From assembly GCA_900404475.1 (NCBI GenBank), contig OUQQ01000115.1, positions 1 to 54,453 of the forward strand: DNA of 54,453 bases, read 5' to 3'. The translations under genes were made by a program, and so were the position numbers. Shown here in pieces: positions 45,436-54,453 of the stretch; the stretch's first letter is position 1; each line of letters begins with the position of its first letter. The notes under the pieces are model-generated. The model was not told where the DNA came from. It saw only the letters and a program-made list of their open reading frames with translations, and ran no database searches. The stretch is from Spongospora subterranea (lineage: Eukaryota > Endomyxa > Phytomyxea > Plasmodiophorida > Plasmodiophoridae).

Positions 45436-47210
45436 ATGGCCATCCCGGGTTATGGCCTCCACAGCATGATCACATTATCGATCATGGTTCTAGCAATGCC
45501 CTCGTGCAACACAATGGCCGCCGACCTGGCGTTGCCCGACCCTGATCGCAGCGTGCGTGTCGCTTTGGATAGTTCGGCCCCTGACGCCTCCGTCTCCATG
45601 GACGTAAAAGTGTCGGGTGATTCCTCCACCATTAGGACGGAGATCATCGCTCTGGATGGCACCGCCTCCTCTGATACTTCACAGCAGACAGGTTTTTAAC
45701 TTGGTTTTGGGCATAAAATATTGAATGTTGGAAAAAAAATCGATCAACGTTGATCGCTGTGTTCTGGATTTTGTGCTGATTCTTGGATTTTTTTTTATTC
45801 GATTACCCATCAACGTCGGTTAGCTCTCGGTGATCATCAAATTTCCATAGTACTTGAAGCGACGTCGAACGAAAACCTTCCGTTGGATGAAACTGCTACA
45901 GATGATCTGGTTCAAGTTGACGACACCATGCCGACGGATGAGACGACGTCGACCGTAGATGAGACGCAACCGGACTCGCAACCGGCCGTGTCAGAAACCG
46001 AGTTCATACAACTGGACGAATTCGGTATTCAGCAGCTATTCCCATCGATCAGCCCCGAACTTGACTGGACTGGCGAATGGACCGCCAATCGCATTCTGAC
46101 GAAGGCCAAGGAGGTTCACGTTGGCCCCGGGCGCGTCTGCCTCACTCATTTGACGCTTTCTGTAGATGGATCCCTATGACGACAGGGTATATCTGAAGGG
46201 TAAAGGGACTGCCACATTCGGGAATGGCGACATGGTTTTCAACGGTGGCACTCCTCGCCTCTACATCGATTCCTCTGCGTCCGGCCCTGGCTGGCTCAAC
46301 ACCGAGTTCACGAGTTACGGCCGAGTCCAATGTAACGTCCCCCCACGTGTAGCGTTAACTGCCAGTAACGCTAACAACAGTCGATGTACTGTAGCATGGA
46401 GTAGCCCACAGTCGGGGTTCACGCTCATCTCTCGAACAAATCACGACGGTATTCCGGAAATGGACGTACAGAATGTTTTCCAAAACACTGACCGCTGTTG
46501 AACAGAATCGGATGCAAATCCATGCGAAGCGCATGGGTATTACGCCAGAGTTAAATTTTCCAGTTAGTGATGCTGACTTACACACGATGCTGTTTAGAAA
46601 CCTTTGTACCATTTATCTATTACATTTAGTGACAGTATGGTGAAATATGCGTTAAGTTTTATTTATTGAATGTGCTGTTATTTCGTTTTGTGTTGAAGTT
46701 ATGGATTAGTGACGTCGTCGTGTGTCGTATAGGTGGAGTAATTCATGTGAAGTACGTATGGTGTCTTTGTGTAAATATAGAGTTTCAGTTGCATCCGTTA
46801 GGAAAGAGTTTCGGCATGATAAGGGCGGCAGTCCGATTTATTCAGTTCCAATATATTCTAATGACAGTCAGACTATCTCTTCCATGGCGGGTTTCGATTA
46901 CGTCAACAATTATTTGGGAATCAAGTCTGTTGTCAGAACCAATCCCGATTCAAAATCAGTCAATTTACGCGTTTATTGCGACACGACTGAGGGCGTTAAC
47001 GGTGGTGATTGGCAACTGATGTTGGAATATGATGATTATGACCTGGCATCGAAGACTCCGACCGGCTGTGAGTATCCATACACGCCAGATGGCGTATCAC
47101 ATGATTGTGCACCGGTATTGAGGCCGGGAAGAGTATCGATTATCAGGTCAGACGGCGTTGTCGGACTGCATTGGAAGTGGTCATCCGTTCGAGAAATAGC
47201 GCCACTATGA
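45436..47210 (+). CDS. Secreted protein with polysaccharide-lyase-like jelly-roll domain, six exons
   Basis: Exons 45436-45691, 45851-46113, 46166-46331, 46395-46448, 46506-46562 and 46789-47210 join in phase to 405 residues; introns are 52-226 bp. The hydrophobic ITLSIMVLAMPSCNTMAADL is a signal peptide, best started at the ATG at 45466. Residues about 60-160 are an acidic Thr/Glu/Pro spacer. The C-terminal half has the order YLKGKGTATF, TPRLYIDSSA, WLNTEFTSYG, GFTLISRTNHD, C-x3-GYYARVKF, VRKEFRHDKG, LGIKSVVRTN, LRVYCDTTEGVNGGDWQLML and SVREIAPL. This resembles extracellular beta-sandwich proteins related to alginate-type lyases known from microbes. Whether it cuts or only binds a polysaccharide is unknown. 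Confidence 0.75.
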
Positions 47211-47526
47211 GAGAAGTTTTCCCACTGTTAATCTCAAATAATGGGCTGAGGATGAGAAATCCGAAGTGATTGTAACACGGCACGGTTGCCAACCGTTACC
47301 CCGATCATGCTGGACAATGTGGCGACCGGGGTTGCAGTCAATACATATGTGTCATGTACACTTCGACAGGCGGCCTGTCATCGACGCTGCCACTTTGTGG
47401 TCTTAAAATAACTTTGCGTACTGCAGTTGACGGTCCCGTGACTGGTGTCAGCGATGTGGTGCTGCAACTGGTAAAGAATTACCTTTAGCTGCACTTGGCA
47501 GCAGAGCGGCCTGTCATTTCTTTTCA
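47211..47526. other. Intergenic before aconitase; promoter region not resolved
   Basis: 316 bp between the lyase-like gene and aconitase, in the same orientation. It must hold the end of the first gene and the promoter of the second; no element was recognised. Confidence 0.5.
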
Positions 47527-50500
47527 ATGCTGATATTATCACGATGCCGGAGGACCTCCCGTTATGGGCGCCGCAACCTGTCTTGCGGCATGAGTTTGCA
47601 CGAACCGGATGCTGACCTCGAGCGAGTATACAGGACCATGTCCGCCCGCCTGGCGCAGGCGAGACAGCACATTTCCCGTCCCATGAACCTTTCGGAGAAA
47701 ATATTGTATGGGCATCTTGCCGATTCTAGTACGGCACATGATATCACCCCTGGCAGAAGTTACCTTCAACTACGACCAGGTTGGTTATATTGCGCCATTA
47801 TTCCATTATCGTTCCGCATCAATGAGTTGAACGTCATGTGTCTGAACTTGCCTCCAAACCTTTATTGATCGTCTTTGGTATGTGACTTAACTTGAGGCAG
47901 ATCGAGTCGCCATGCAGGACGCCTCGGCGCAGATGGCGATACTTCAATTCATGTCGACTGGGCTGGACCGCAGTCAGGTTCCAGCTACAGTTCATTGCGA
48001 TCATCTAATCGACGCCATTGTCAGTCCCTTGTGGTCTAAAAATCATTGTGCGCCGATTGCTCGAATTGTTAGGCCAATGCAAAAGACGATCTGGAAGCAG
48101 CCGTGGACACGAATAAGGAGGTGTTCGAATTCCTCCGATCATCATCCGCGAAATACGGCATTGGGTTTTGGAAACCCGGGTCTGGGATCATTCACCAAAT
48201 CGTTTTGGAAAACTATGCTCTTCCTGGTCAGCTATACCGTTTGGTTATAGTTTCTGTTACTTTACACTTCAATCCGTTCACGACTTTCTTTTCTTTTGTC
48301 GTGTATTGACTCCAGCGTAATCCGAAACATTAGGATTATTGATGATTGGCACTGATTCGCACACGCCAAATGCCGGCGGTTTGGGTGCATGTGCGATCGG
48401 TGTGGGGGGAGCAGACGCCGTCGATGTTTTGACTGGGGCGTCCTGGGAACTGAAATGCCCCAAAGTAATTGGTGTTCATTTAAAGGGAAAACTCTCCGGA
48501 TGGACCTCCGCTAAAGATGTGATTCTGAAAGTTGTTCTTCGTTTTTGACCTGTTTTCTGCATCCATCATGAATACATTTGTTTCAGATTGTTGAGCAATT
48601 AACTGTGAAAGGCGGCACCGGCCACGTTCTGGAATACTTCGGCGATGGTGTAGAGTCCATATCCGCCACCGGACAAGGTATCGCTTAATTCGATTCGTCT
48701 ATATCTGGATGACTAACGTTTTCACTCAGCTACTATCTGCAACATGGGCGCCGAAACCGGCGCCACGACTTCCATATTCCCCTATAACGAACGGCAGATT
48801 GCTTATCTGCATGCAACAAATCGCGAAGCTATGGCCGAAGTCGTTAGTCAGTATGCTGATTTATTGATAGCCGATGCCGGTCAAAAATACGAGAAAATTG
48901 TAAGTTCTCCGCTCCAATGATTGCTGCCTGTTTGTTGTGTTTGATGTTTCGCCGTAACCTACGCTTATATTGTTTTTTCAATGACAATGGGAAATTCTGC
49001 GCCCTCTGGCAATCATGCTTCCCAGATTCTGCGCTAGATTGCCGAGAGTGAGAATAGTCACCTTCTGAGACTTCCAGTCAGGCCTGGTGACAAGCAGCTC
49101 TCTCATAATAGAGGCCATCACCGCGAGCTGCGAAGTCTTGGAGGCCTACTCACTTGTGATCTCCGGATCACCCCACGTTTTCCTGAGCAATATGAGCATC
49201 ATTTTCCATTTTTTTTTATAGCAAAATCCTGGTAATTGTAGGTTGAAATTGTTGTGACAGATCGAAATCGACTTGAATTCCTTGCAACCTACGATCAACG
49301 GTAGCCCATTGTGCTTATTTGGCGTGGCACTGTCATGAACTGCTCTAGGTCCTAATTCACCGGATGTATCCCATTCGTTATCCGACTATAAGCAAGCTGT
49401 TCACGACAAAAAATGGCCGAAAAAGATAAGTGCAGCCTTAATTGGTTCATGCACTAATTCGTCGTATGAAGATATATCCAGGTATGGTTCATGTTTACCC
49501 ATGAATTGAAAGGAGGCTCCTTCTTCATGTGAACTCGTTTCAGATCAGGCGAGCATGATTTTGTTTACAGACCTTGTTTTCTCTCTTTCTGGTATTGCCC
49601 AGCTGTTTGAGTAACCGCCTATCGTAGGGCCGCGAATATTGCACAACAGGCTTTAGATAGGGGCTTGAAACCAGTTGTTCCGTTCTTCGTTACCCCGGGG
49701 TCTGAAAAAATCAAGCTGACAACGGTCCGCAATGGCCAAATGTCGGTGTTTGAAAAAGCGGGTTGCACCATATTGGCTAACGCCTGTGGTCCATGCGTCG
49801 GTCAATGGAAACGAATCGACGTCACAAAGGGTGCCCGCTTTTTTGCCTTGTGGTTTTCTGTTTTGTCTAAAAACACGTTTGTCAGGGACCCCGAACTCCA
49901 TTGTGACATCGTTCAACCGTAACTTCGCTGGTCGCAACGATGGAAATCTCGCCACCCATAACTTCCTCGCCTCTCCCGAAATCGTAACCGCAATGTCGTT
50001 TTCCGGGTCGCTCGATTTCAATCCCGTTACTGATTCATTAACGGTCCGTTTCCACTCATCTAACCTTTTTTGTTTTTAGCTGGTTCCTACGGTTGAAAGA
50101 TCGCTCTTCTGGACAGTTCCAAATGTTGGAGTTTTTTGTCAGTTTTAATGCCATATACGAACAAAATATCGTGCTGTTTGTCACCCAAACAGTTGTTCAG
50201 GGATCTGACGGAAGGCCATTTCGGTTCACCCCACCGATCGCCGCAGATTTGCCCGCCGGCGGATTCGACAGCGATCTTTCTGGTTTCCAAGCGCCTCCTG
50301 AAGTTGGCACGCGAGTCGATGTTGTCATTTCCCAGGATTCAAAGCGCCTTCAGTTGCTTGAGCCATTTCCTGTTTGGAACGCGAAAAACATTGAGAGTAG
50401 GGCGTCAATGAGTTGAATTCAAACTGTTGCTAATTACACACAATTTTACTTAGATGCTCGCGTATTGATCAAAGTTCGTGGCAAGTGCACAACCGATCAT

Positions 50501-51700
50501 ATATCGATGGCCGGTCCTTGGCTCAAGTCGGTATTTTTGTTCAAAAAACAAACTCAACTTTTCATGGAATTTTTCACAAATTTAATATCTAATACGTGTA
50601 TTTCGTCATTACGACCGCAGCCTTTGCGATAAGTTTTTTGTAGTGTTTTGCTATTAGTTTCTTGGTTAACATCTATTTTATGTTTTTCCGGTTTTTTCCG
50701 AAACTCTACTCAGCTCGACCAGTCTTGTGACTTAACATTATGCGGTCTTGTTTCAGATACAGGGGTCATCTCGACAACCTCAGCAATAATTGCCTTATTG
50801 GTGCTGTTAATGACGACAACGGTCGAGTCAATTCTGTCCTGGATCACATCGTCTCGGAAGCTGCAGTTGCTGACGTTTATGATGCCGTTCCCACAGTTGC
50901 TCGAAAGCTTAAAGCCGCGAACATAGACTGGATTGTAATTGGTGATCATAACTACGGTATGTAGCACTGGTATAATGAATGGGCATCAATAGTATATCTA
51001 ACAATATTTCATTTGATGTTCATTTATTTTTCTCTTTACTTTAATGAATACAATGATAGTTTTCTTATTCTGACAAACCGGTACTTTTGTGTGTTTCAAT
51101 TGCCAATTGGTTCTGTATGAGTGTTGTATATGCATAGCTGAGGTGGATGGCGGCTCTGTTTAGGTGAAGGTAGCGCCCGAGAACAGGCTGCTCTGGAGCC
51201 GCGATACCTCGGCGGCCGTGCCATCATTGCCAAATCTTTCGCGCGAATTCACGAAACCAACTTGAAAAAGCAGGTATGCCGTTTACAATTTTAGTCCGTT
51301 TGTTGTTGAAATTGATATCTCCCTGTCGTACTGAAAACTTGCTTGATTGTTTCTAAGGGCAATTGATATCTAGGGAATGCTTCCTTTAACGTTCGACCAT
51401 GTATCTGATTATGACCTAATCAGTGGCCGCGACCGGGTTTCCATCTTGGGTCTGGATAGCCTTTCACCCGACAAACCGCTCTTGGCGAACGTCGTCAAAC
51501 CCGACGGAACGCAGATCAGCATCGTAGTTCGGCATACATTTAATGACAATCAGATTCAGTGGTTCAAGGCAGGATCGGCTCTGAATTATCTAAGCAGTAT
51601 CCAAGCCGGAGGTCAAGCTGCGAAAATTCCTCAATCAACACCGTCACTGCCACATCAAGAATCTTCATTATTCTGCTTACCATCAACTTCGAGTGTATAA
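47527..51700 (+). CDS. ACO: Aconitate hydratase, mitochondrial type, 15 exons
   Basis: Fifteen exons join in phase to 807 residues: 47527-47779, 47901-48019, 48073-48226, 48334-48530, 48587-48677, 48730-48899, 49261-49300, 49349-49481, 49628-49830, 49886-50043, 50201-50396, 50454-50526, 50757-50956, 51164-51273, 51374-51700. It interconverts citrate and isocitrate in the TCA cycle. Marks include [16 protein letters not shown], the 4Fe-4S ligands in [11 protein letters not shown] (Cys 376) and [11 protein letters not shown] (Cys 439 and 442), [14 protein letters not shown], and the active-site loop [13 protein letters not shown]. The N terminus ([17 protein letters not shown]) is basic and Asp/Glu-free like a mitochondrial targeting peptide. 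Odd points: the loop usually reads GSSREH, so one Ser and the His are replaced; and about 35 residues extend past the usual C terminus. Confidence 0.96.
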
Positions 51701-51864
51701 ATTGTCATTTTAACTCATCGCCGTCTCGAAAATACCTCAGTCAATATCCAGGTCATTTCAGATATTTGGAAACTTTTGTCGCAATTGCTCCTTCAAATTG
51801 ATGGTTTCGTGTTATTGTATTTAGTCACGTATTGAACATCCCTTTTGATCATTTCGGTGTTCTC

Positions 51865-53385
51865 TCACTGTTCTCTCATTGCCTCAGCAAGAATCGAATT
51901 GCTGATGAGACTCAGAACCCAAGATAGGTGCTGAATCAGAGTCGTTCTAATAAATTCATTTCTGTTCCTGTCGAGCTTCACCCTATTATCAAAACAGCAA
52001 TAAGCCATTTTGTCCAGAATATGAAGCCTTAAGTACTCCATATAGACCTTTTTGTTGGCTCCATACAGTTCTAGCAGTTTCATAGACGCATTCCAGAACA
52101 GTGTTAAAACAGGAACATGATAACGATAGGCCTGTGCAGATCGAAATACAAGCGACGTCAACGACAATATGTTTGCTACCCATTTCGGGAGCAACAATTT
52201 AGAGCCTGTTGGTGTCATCGATAAGAGTCTTCGCTGATTTCTCTCATTCAGATGACCATAAAGTAAACATAACATCAAGTTCTCATCATTATCATCCAAT
52301 ATGGATTGTGCAATCTCAGTTGACTTAGATTTCAGCTTATCCTGATAGTCTGGAAAGCAATTGGCGCTGTTTTGAAGACAATTTTCAATGGCGATCAAAA
52401 CAGCATTTTCGACGGCAGACCGCTTCGGAGTCTGATTGTTGCTTTGTTTGTTGGCGACAATTGGAGTGCAATTGTCGTTGGTTTGAAGACGAATGGCGAT
52501 CAAAACAGCACTTTCGAACGCAGCAATCTGATCCGGAGTCTGATGGTTGCAATGTGTATTGGCGACAACTTCATGGTCGATGAGTGGTGATTCTGAAACC
52601 GATATACACTCTTTCGGACAAGGAAATTTCAATTTTGGCCAGTTCTTGGCAAATTCCAATGGTAAGCGTTTCCAGACCACACGAGGTTTCTTGACGCCGT
52701 TCACGTTGATTGAGTAATGACGGGAAATGCGTTTTTTGGAGAGAGGCAATACATCATCCAAGTCTTTGTTGTTGTCTGAAGAGTAACCCAGGTTGCGAGC
52801 ATCTTCATCGGTATTTTCAGTTGAGCAAAAATCATTTTGGGACAATAAACTACACGTGAGCTGTCCATTGAGGTGCTCCAATGAAACTATTTCACCGGTC
52901 CTCGACGGCAATGAAAAAGTACCAGGTTTTTGACAGTCGGGAAATGGAACTTGAGCTGTTCGATTTTGAATATGGTCAGTCGGAAAAGCATCACATATTA
53001 CACCGTTGCCACGAAATAGATTGACGAAAGGGACACCGCCCAAGGGTTGATCGCTGCCACTAGTCGAACAAGCCCCAATTCGTGAAGATGAACTGGTCGT
53101 GGATTGGCAATGTGGTTGATTTGACAGAATTCCAATTTCTGGAAAAAACTGAACAGTATCAGGATCAGGTGGTTGACAAACAGGGAATAGGTCTTGAACT
53201 ACTCGGTCTTCAGTGTTGCCAGGCAGATTGTTGTAACATAAATCACTGTTGCCAACAGATAAATTGACGAAAGGGATTCCGCTATGGTGGTCTTTGGTCG
53301 AGTGGGCAGGAGATAACAAAATGAACAATATCACAATCCAGACCATTTGGAAATTGAATTGGACCATTGAAAACTGCGGCATCAC
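51865..53385 (-). CDS. Secreted Cys-repeat protein of unknown function
   Basis: An intronless 506-residue frame, convergent with aconitase (164 bp between stops). The N terminus carries a signal peptide (NFQMVWIVILFILLSPAHS) and no other clear membrane span. Two diverged units of about 83 residues follow: GIPFVNLSVGNSDLC... near residue 36 and GVPFVNLFRGNGVIC... near residue 118, each with four cysteines at matching places. A second, shorter repeat of about 34 residues (CNHQTPDQIAAF...AVLIAI and SNNQTPKRSAVENAVLIAI) lies near 270-340. A basic patch (SKKRISRHYS, VVWKRLP) sits between. The C-terminal 150 residues look helical. Secretion, repeats and no known domain are features of effector-type proteins in parasites, but that is only inference. 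Confidence 0.8.
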   Translation of the reverse strand: MMPQFSMVQFNFQMVWIVILFILLSPAHSTKDHHSGIPFVNLSVGNSDLCYNNLPGNTEDRVVQDLFPVCQPPDPDTVQFFPEIGILSNQPHCQSTTSSSSRIGACSTSGSDQPLGGVPFVNLFRGNGVICDAFPTDHIQNRTAQVPFPDCQKPGTFSLPSRTGEIVSLEHLNGQLTCSLLSQNDFCSTENTDEDARNLGYSSDNNKDLDDVLPLSKKRISRHYSINVNGVKKPRVVWKRLPLEFAKNWPKLKFPCPKECISVSESPLIDHEVVANTHCNHQTPDQIAAFESAVLIAIRLQTNDNCTPIVANKQSNNQTPKRSAVENAVLIAIENCLQNSANCFPDYQDKLKSKSTEIAQSILDDNDENLMLCLLYGHLNERNQRRLLSMTPTGSKLLLPKWVANILSLTSLVFRSAQAYRYHVPVLTLFWNASMKLLELYGANKKVYMEYLRLHILDKMAYCCFDNRVKLDRNRNEFIRTTLIQHLSWVLSLISNSILAEAMREQ

Positions 53386-53403
53386 AATTCCCCTCGAAGT
53401 TAA

Positions 53404-53523
53404 GCTTGGTCCTGTCTGTCGCAGTTGGTGGCAGGCATGTCCGGGTGAGTGCTAGCCATAAGTTCGAAACCCCGTGAGAGATGGAATTTTGGGAGACCCC
53501 CAAGGTTGTATTCAATACGGAAA
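53404..53523 (+). repeat. 120-bp direct repeat, copy 1 (SINE-like?)
   Basis: Matches 54278-54396 closely: both contain gtggcaggcatgtccgggtg, then gatggaattttgg, then aaggttgtat and caatacgg. The words tggtggcaggcatgtccggg and agttcgaaacccc could be Pol III A and B boxes, which would suit a tRNA-derived SINE, but the box spacing is short and the fit is loose. Confidence 0.7.
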
Positions 53524-54277
53524 AGTAGAGTAAATGTTAAGCACGAAGGCCTGACCACATGGCCTCTAAGGAATGTGGGGAGGGAGATGTTGTTTTGTTT
53601 TGTGATTGAGTTCAACACATTTGTGTTAGGTCTATAGTACCCATATCTACTCTAGGGCCAGATGACGATGGCTCGTCACCTGGCCCTTTGTACACCATGC
53701 CATACCGCTCTCGAATCCTCTCCCTCGCCACCTCCACACTTCCCTCAAGATGCTTAATGACCCTAGCTCTGACGCCCAAGCCAGCCTGCATCAAACACCT
53801 GTCACAACCGACATGCTGATGCAACTGCAACAAACCATTTGCACAACAGCAACAGCTCCAGCTGTAGGAACCAAACTCGAACTCTAGAACCTAGGGGCAT
53901 TGTCAGATTCCAGGAGTCACTATCTCGGTGAACGGCACACATGAATCAATTGGGGAATCATCATCAATACAATCACTTCTCTAATATACCTTGATTGCAG
54001 CCACTGCTCATTTGAGAGATTCAGAGTCTCACACTCTTGTTGTAGATAAGCCATTAGAAGATGCCGACCGTATGACGCACCGCGCCCGTCGATGAGCAGG
54101 AGGATCAAACTCCCCACGTCCTAAGAGAAGTCTTTGTGCTATCCAATCACAGCCCAGGATTCAAACATATCCCTAATTTCACTGGCCAAAATTGGGAGGT
54201 TTTCATAGGGAAATCGAAACGCAGTTCACCGTCATGGGTTTGGACACCTTCTTGGAACACAAGCCAAGGAGTAAGCT
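53524..54277. other. Segment between the two direct repeats
   Basis: No gene is recognised. A minus frame at 53612-53833 has a Cys pair (VGCDRCLMQAG) and an arginine-rich stretch (EVARERIRERYG) and might be a retroelement scrap. The spacing, about 755 bp between direct repeats, would also fit a small LTR-flanked or duplicated unit. Confidence 0.3.
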
Positions 54278-54396
54278 TGGTTCCTGTCTGTCCCTATTGG
54301 TGGCAGGCATGTCCGGGTGAGTGTAAGGCATGAGTTCGGAACCCGTGAGTGATGGAATTTTGGAAGACCCCCCAAGGTTGTATCCAATACGGTGTG
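54278..54396 (+). repeat. 120-bp direct repeat, copy 2
   Basis: See copy 1 at 53404-53523. It differs by a few substitutions and short indels, for example one extra C in the accccccaagg run. Confidence 0.7.
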
Positions 54397-54453
54397 CCAA
54401 CTTGCCGTGTAAGTTGAGTTCAGACTTCTATCGCTTTTGTCAATCAATCAATT

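Noticed and set aside
46332..46352. A 21-base intron in the lyase-like gene
   Set aside because: It keeps phase but is too short; the acceptor at 46394 also keeps phase and gives a normal 63-bp intron and a better domain match.

Overview
This looks like nuclear DNA of a eukaryotic microbe. Genes are cut by short GT-AG introns, many of 52-63 bp. They include a 15-exon aconitase, an Elongin A and a Ulp1-type peptidase. Between them lies a dense litter of decayed retrotransposons. The species cannot be fixed from the sequence. The glutathione transferase style, the secreted proteins and the short introns would suit a protist such as a plasmodiophorid or another SAR lineage, but that is inference. 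There are no operons, no convincing tRNA or rRNA gene and no CRISPR array.

Layout. 1-4.1 kb: a degenerate dispersed repeat, then an unknown locus with an in-frame 79-codon duplication and a gene with three copies of a Cys/His-rich module. 4.5-11 kb: broken Ty3/Gypsy and Ty1/Copia pieces on both strands. 11-13.2 kb: more copies of the dispersed repeat. 14.2 kb: a small secreted protein. 15.4-18.1 kb: two inverted Copia pieces meeting near 17.06 kb. 18.16-20.3 kb: a foldback-like palindrome of about 2.1 kb. 21.2-21.7 kb: a two-exon type I membrane protein. 23.3-24.8 kb: a three-exon Ulp1/SENP-like peptidase. 26 kb: a Gypsy scrap. 27.2-37.6 kb: four glutathione S-transferase genes, each with one intron at the same site, with a LINE and a Gag-like inverted repeat between them. 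38.1-39.3 kb: Elongin A. 40.45-40.95 kb: an assembly gap beside a 31-bp minisatellite. 41.1-42.1 kb: a FAR1-like DNA-binding protein. 42.5-45.3 kb: probable minus-strand exons I could not assemble. 45.4-47.2 kb: a six-exon secreted lyase-like protein. 47.5-51.7 kb: aconitase. 51.9-53.4 kb: a secreted Cys-repeat protein, then a 120-bp direct repeat.

How the genes fit together. The recognised genes are ordinary nuclear functions: the TCA cycle, SUMO or ubiquitin-like proteolysis, transcription elongation and glutathione metabolism. Four genes carry secretion signals. The GST2/GST3 pair sits in a tandem segmental duplication that also copied about 0.9 kb of non-coding DNA, so the cluster is still growing locally. 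Exon coordinates come from reading splice sites and reading phase by eye; every assembled model closes in frame. The most distinctive items are the foldback palindrome, the triple Cys/WG-module protein, the secreted repeat protein and the GST intron series.
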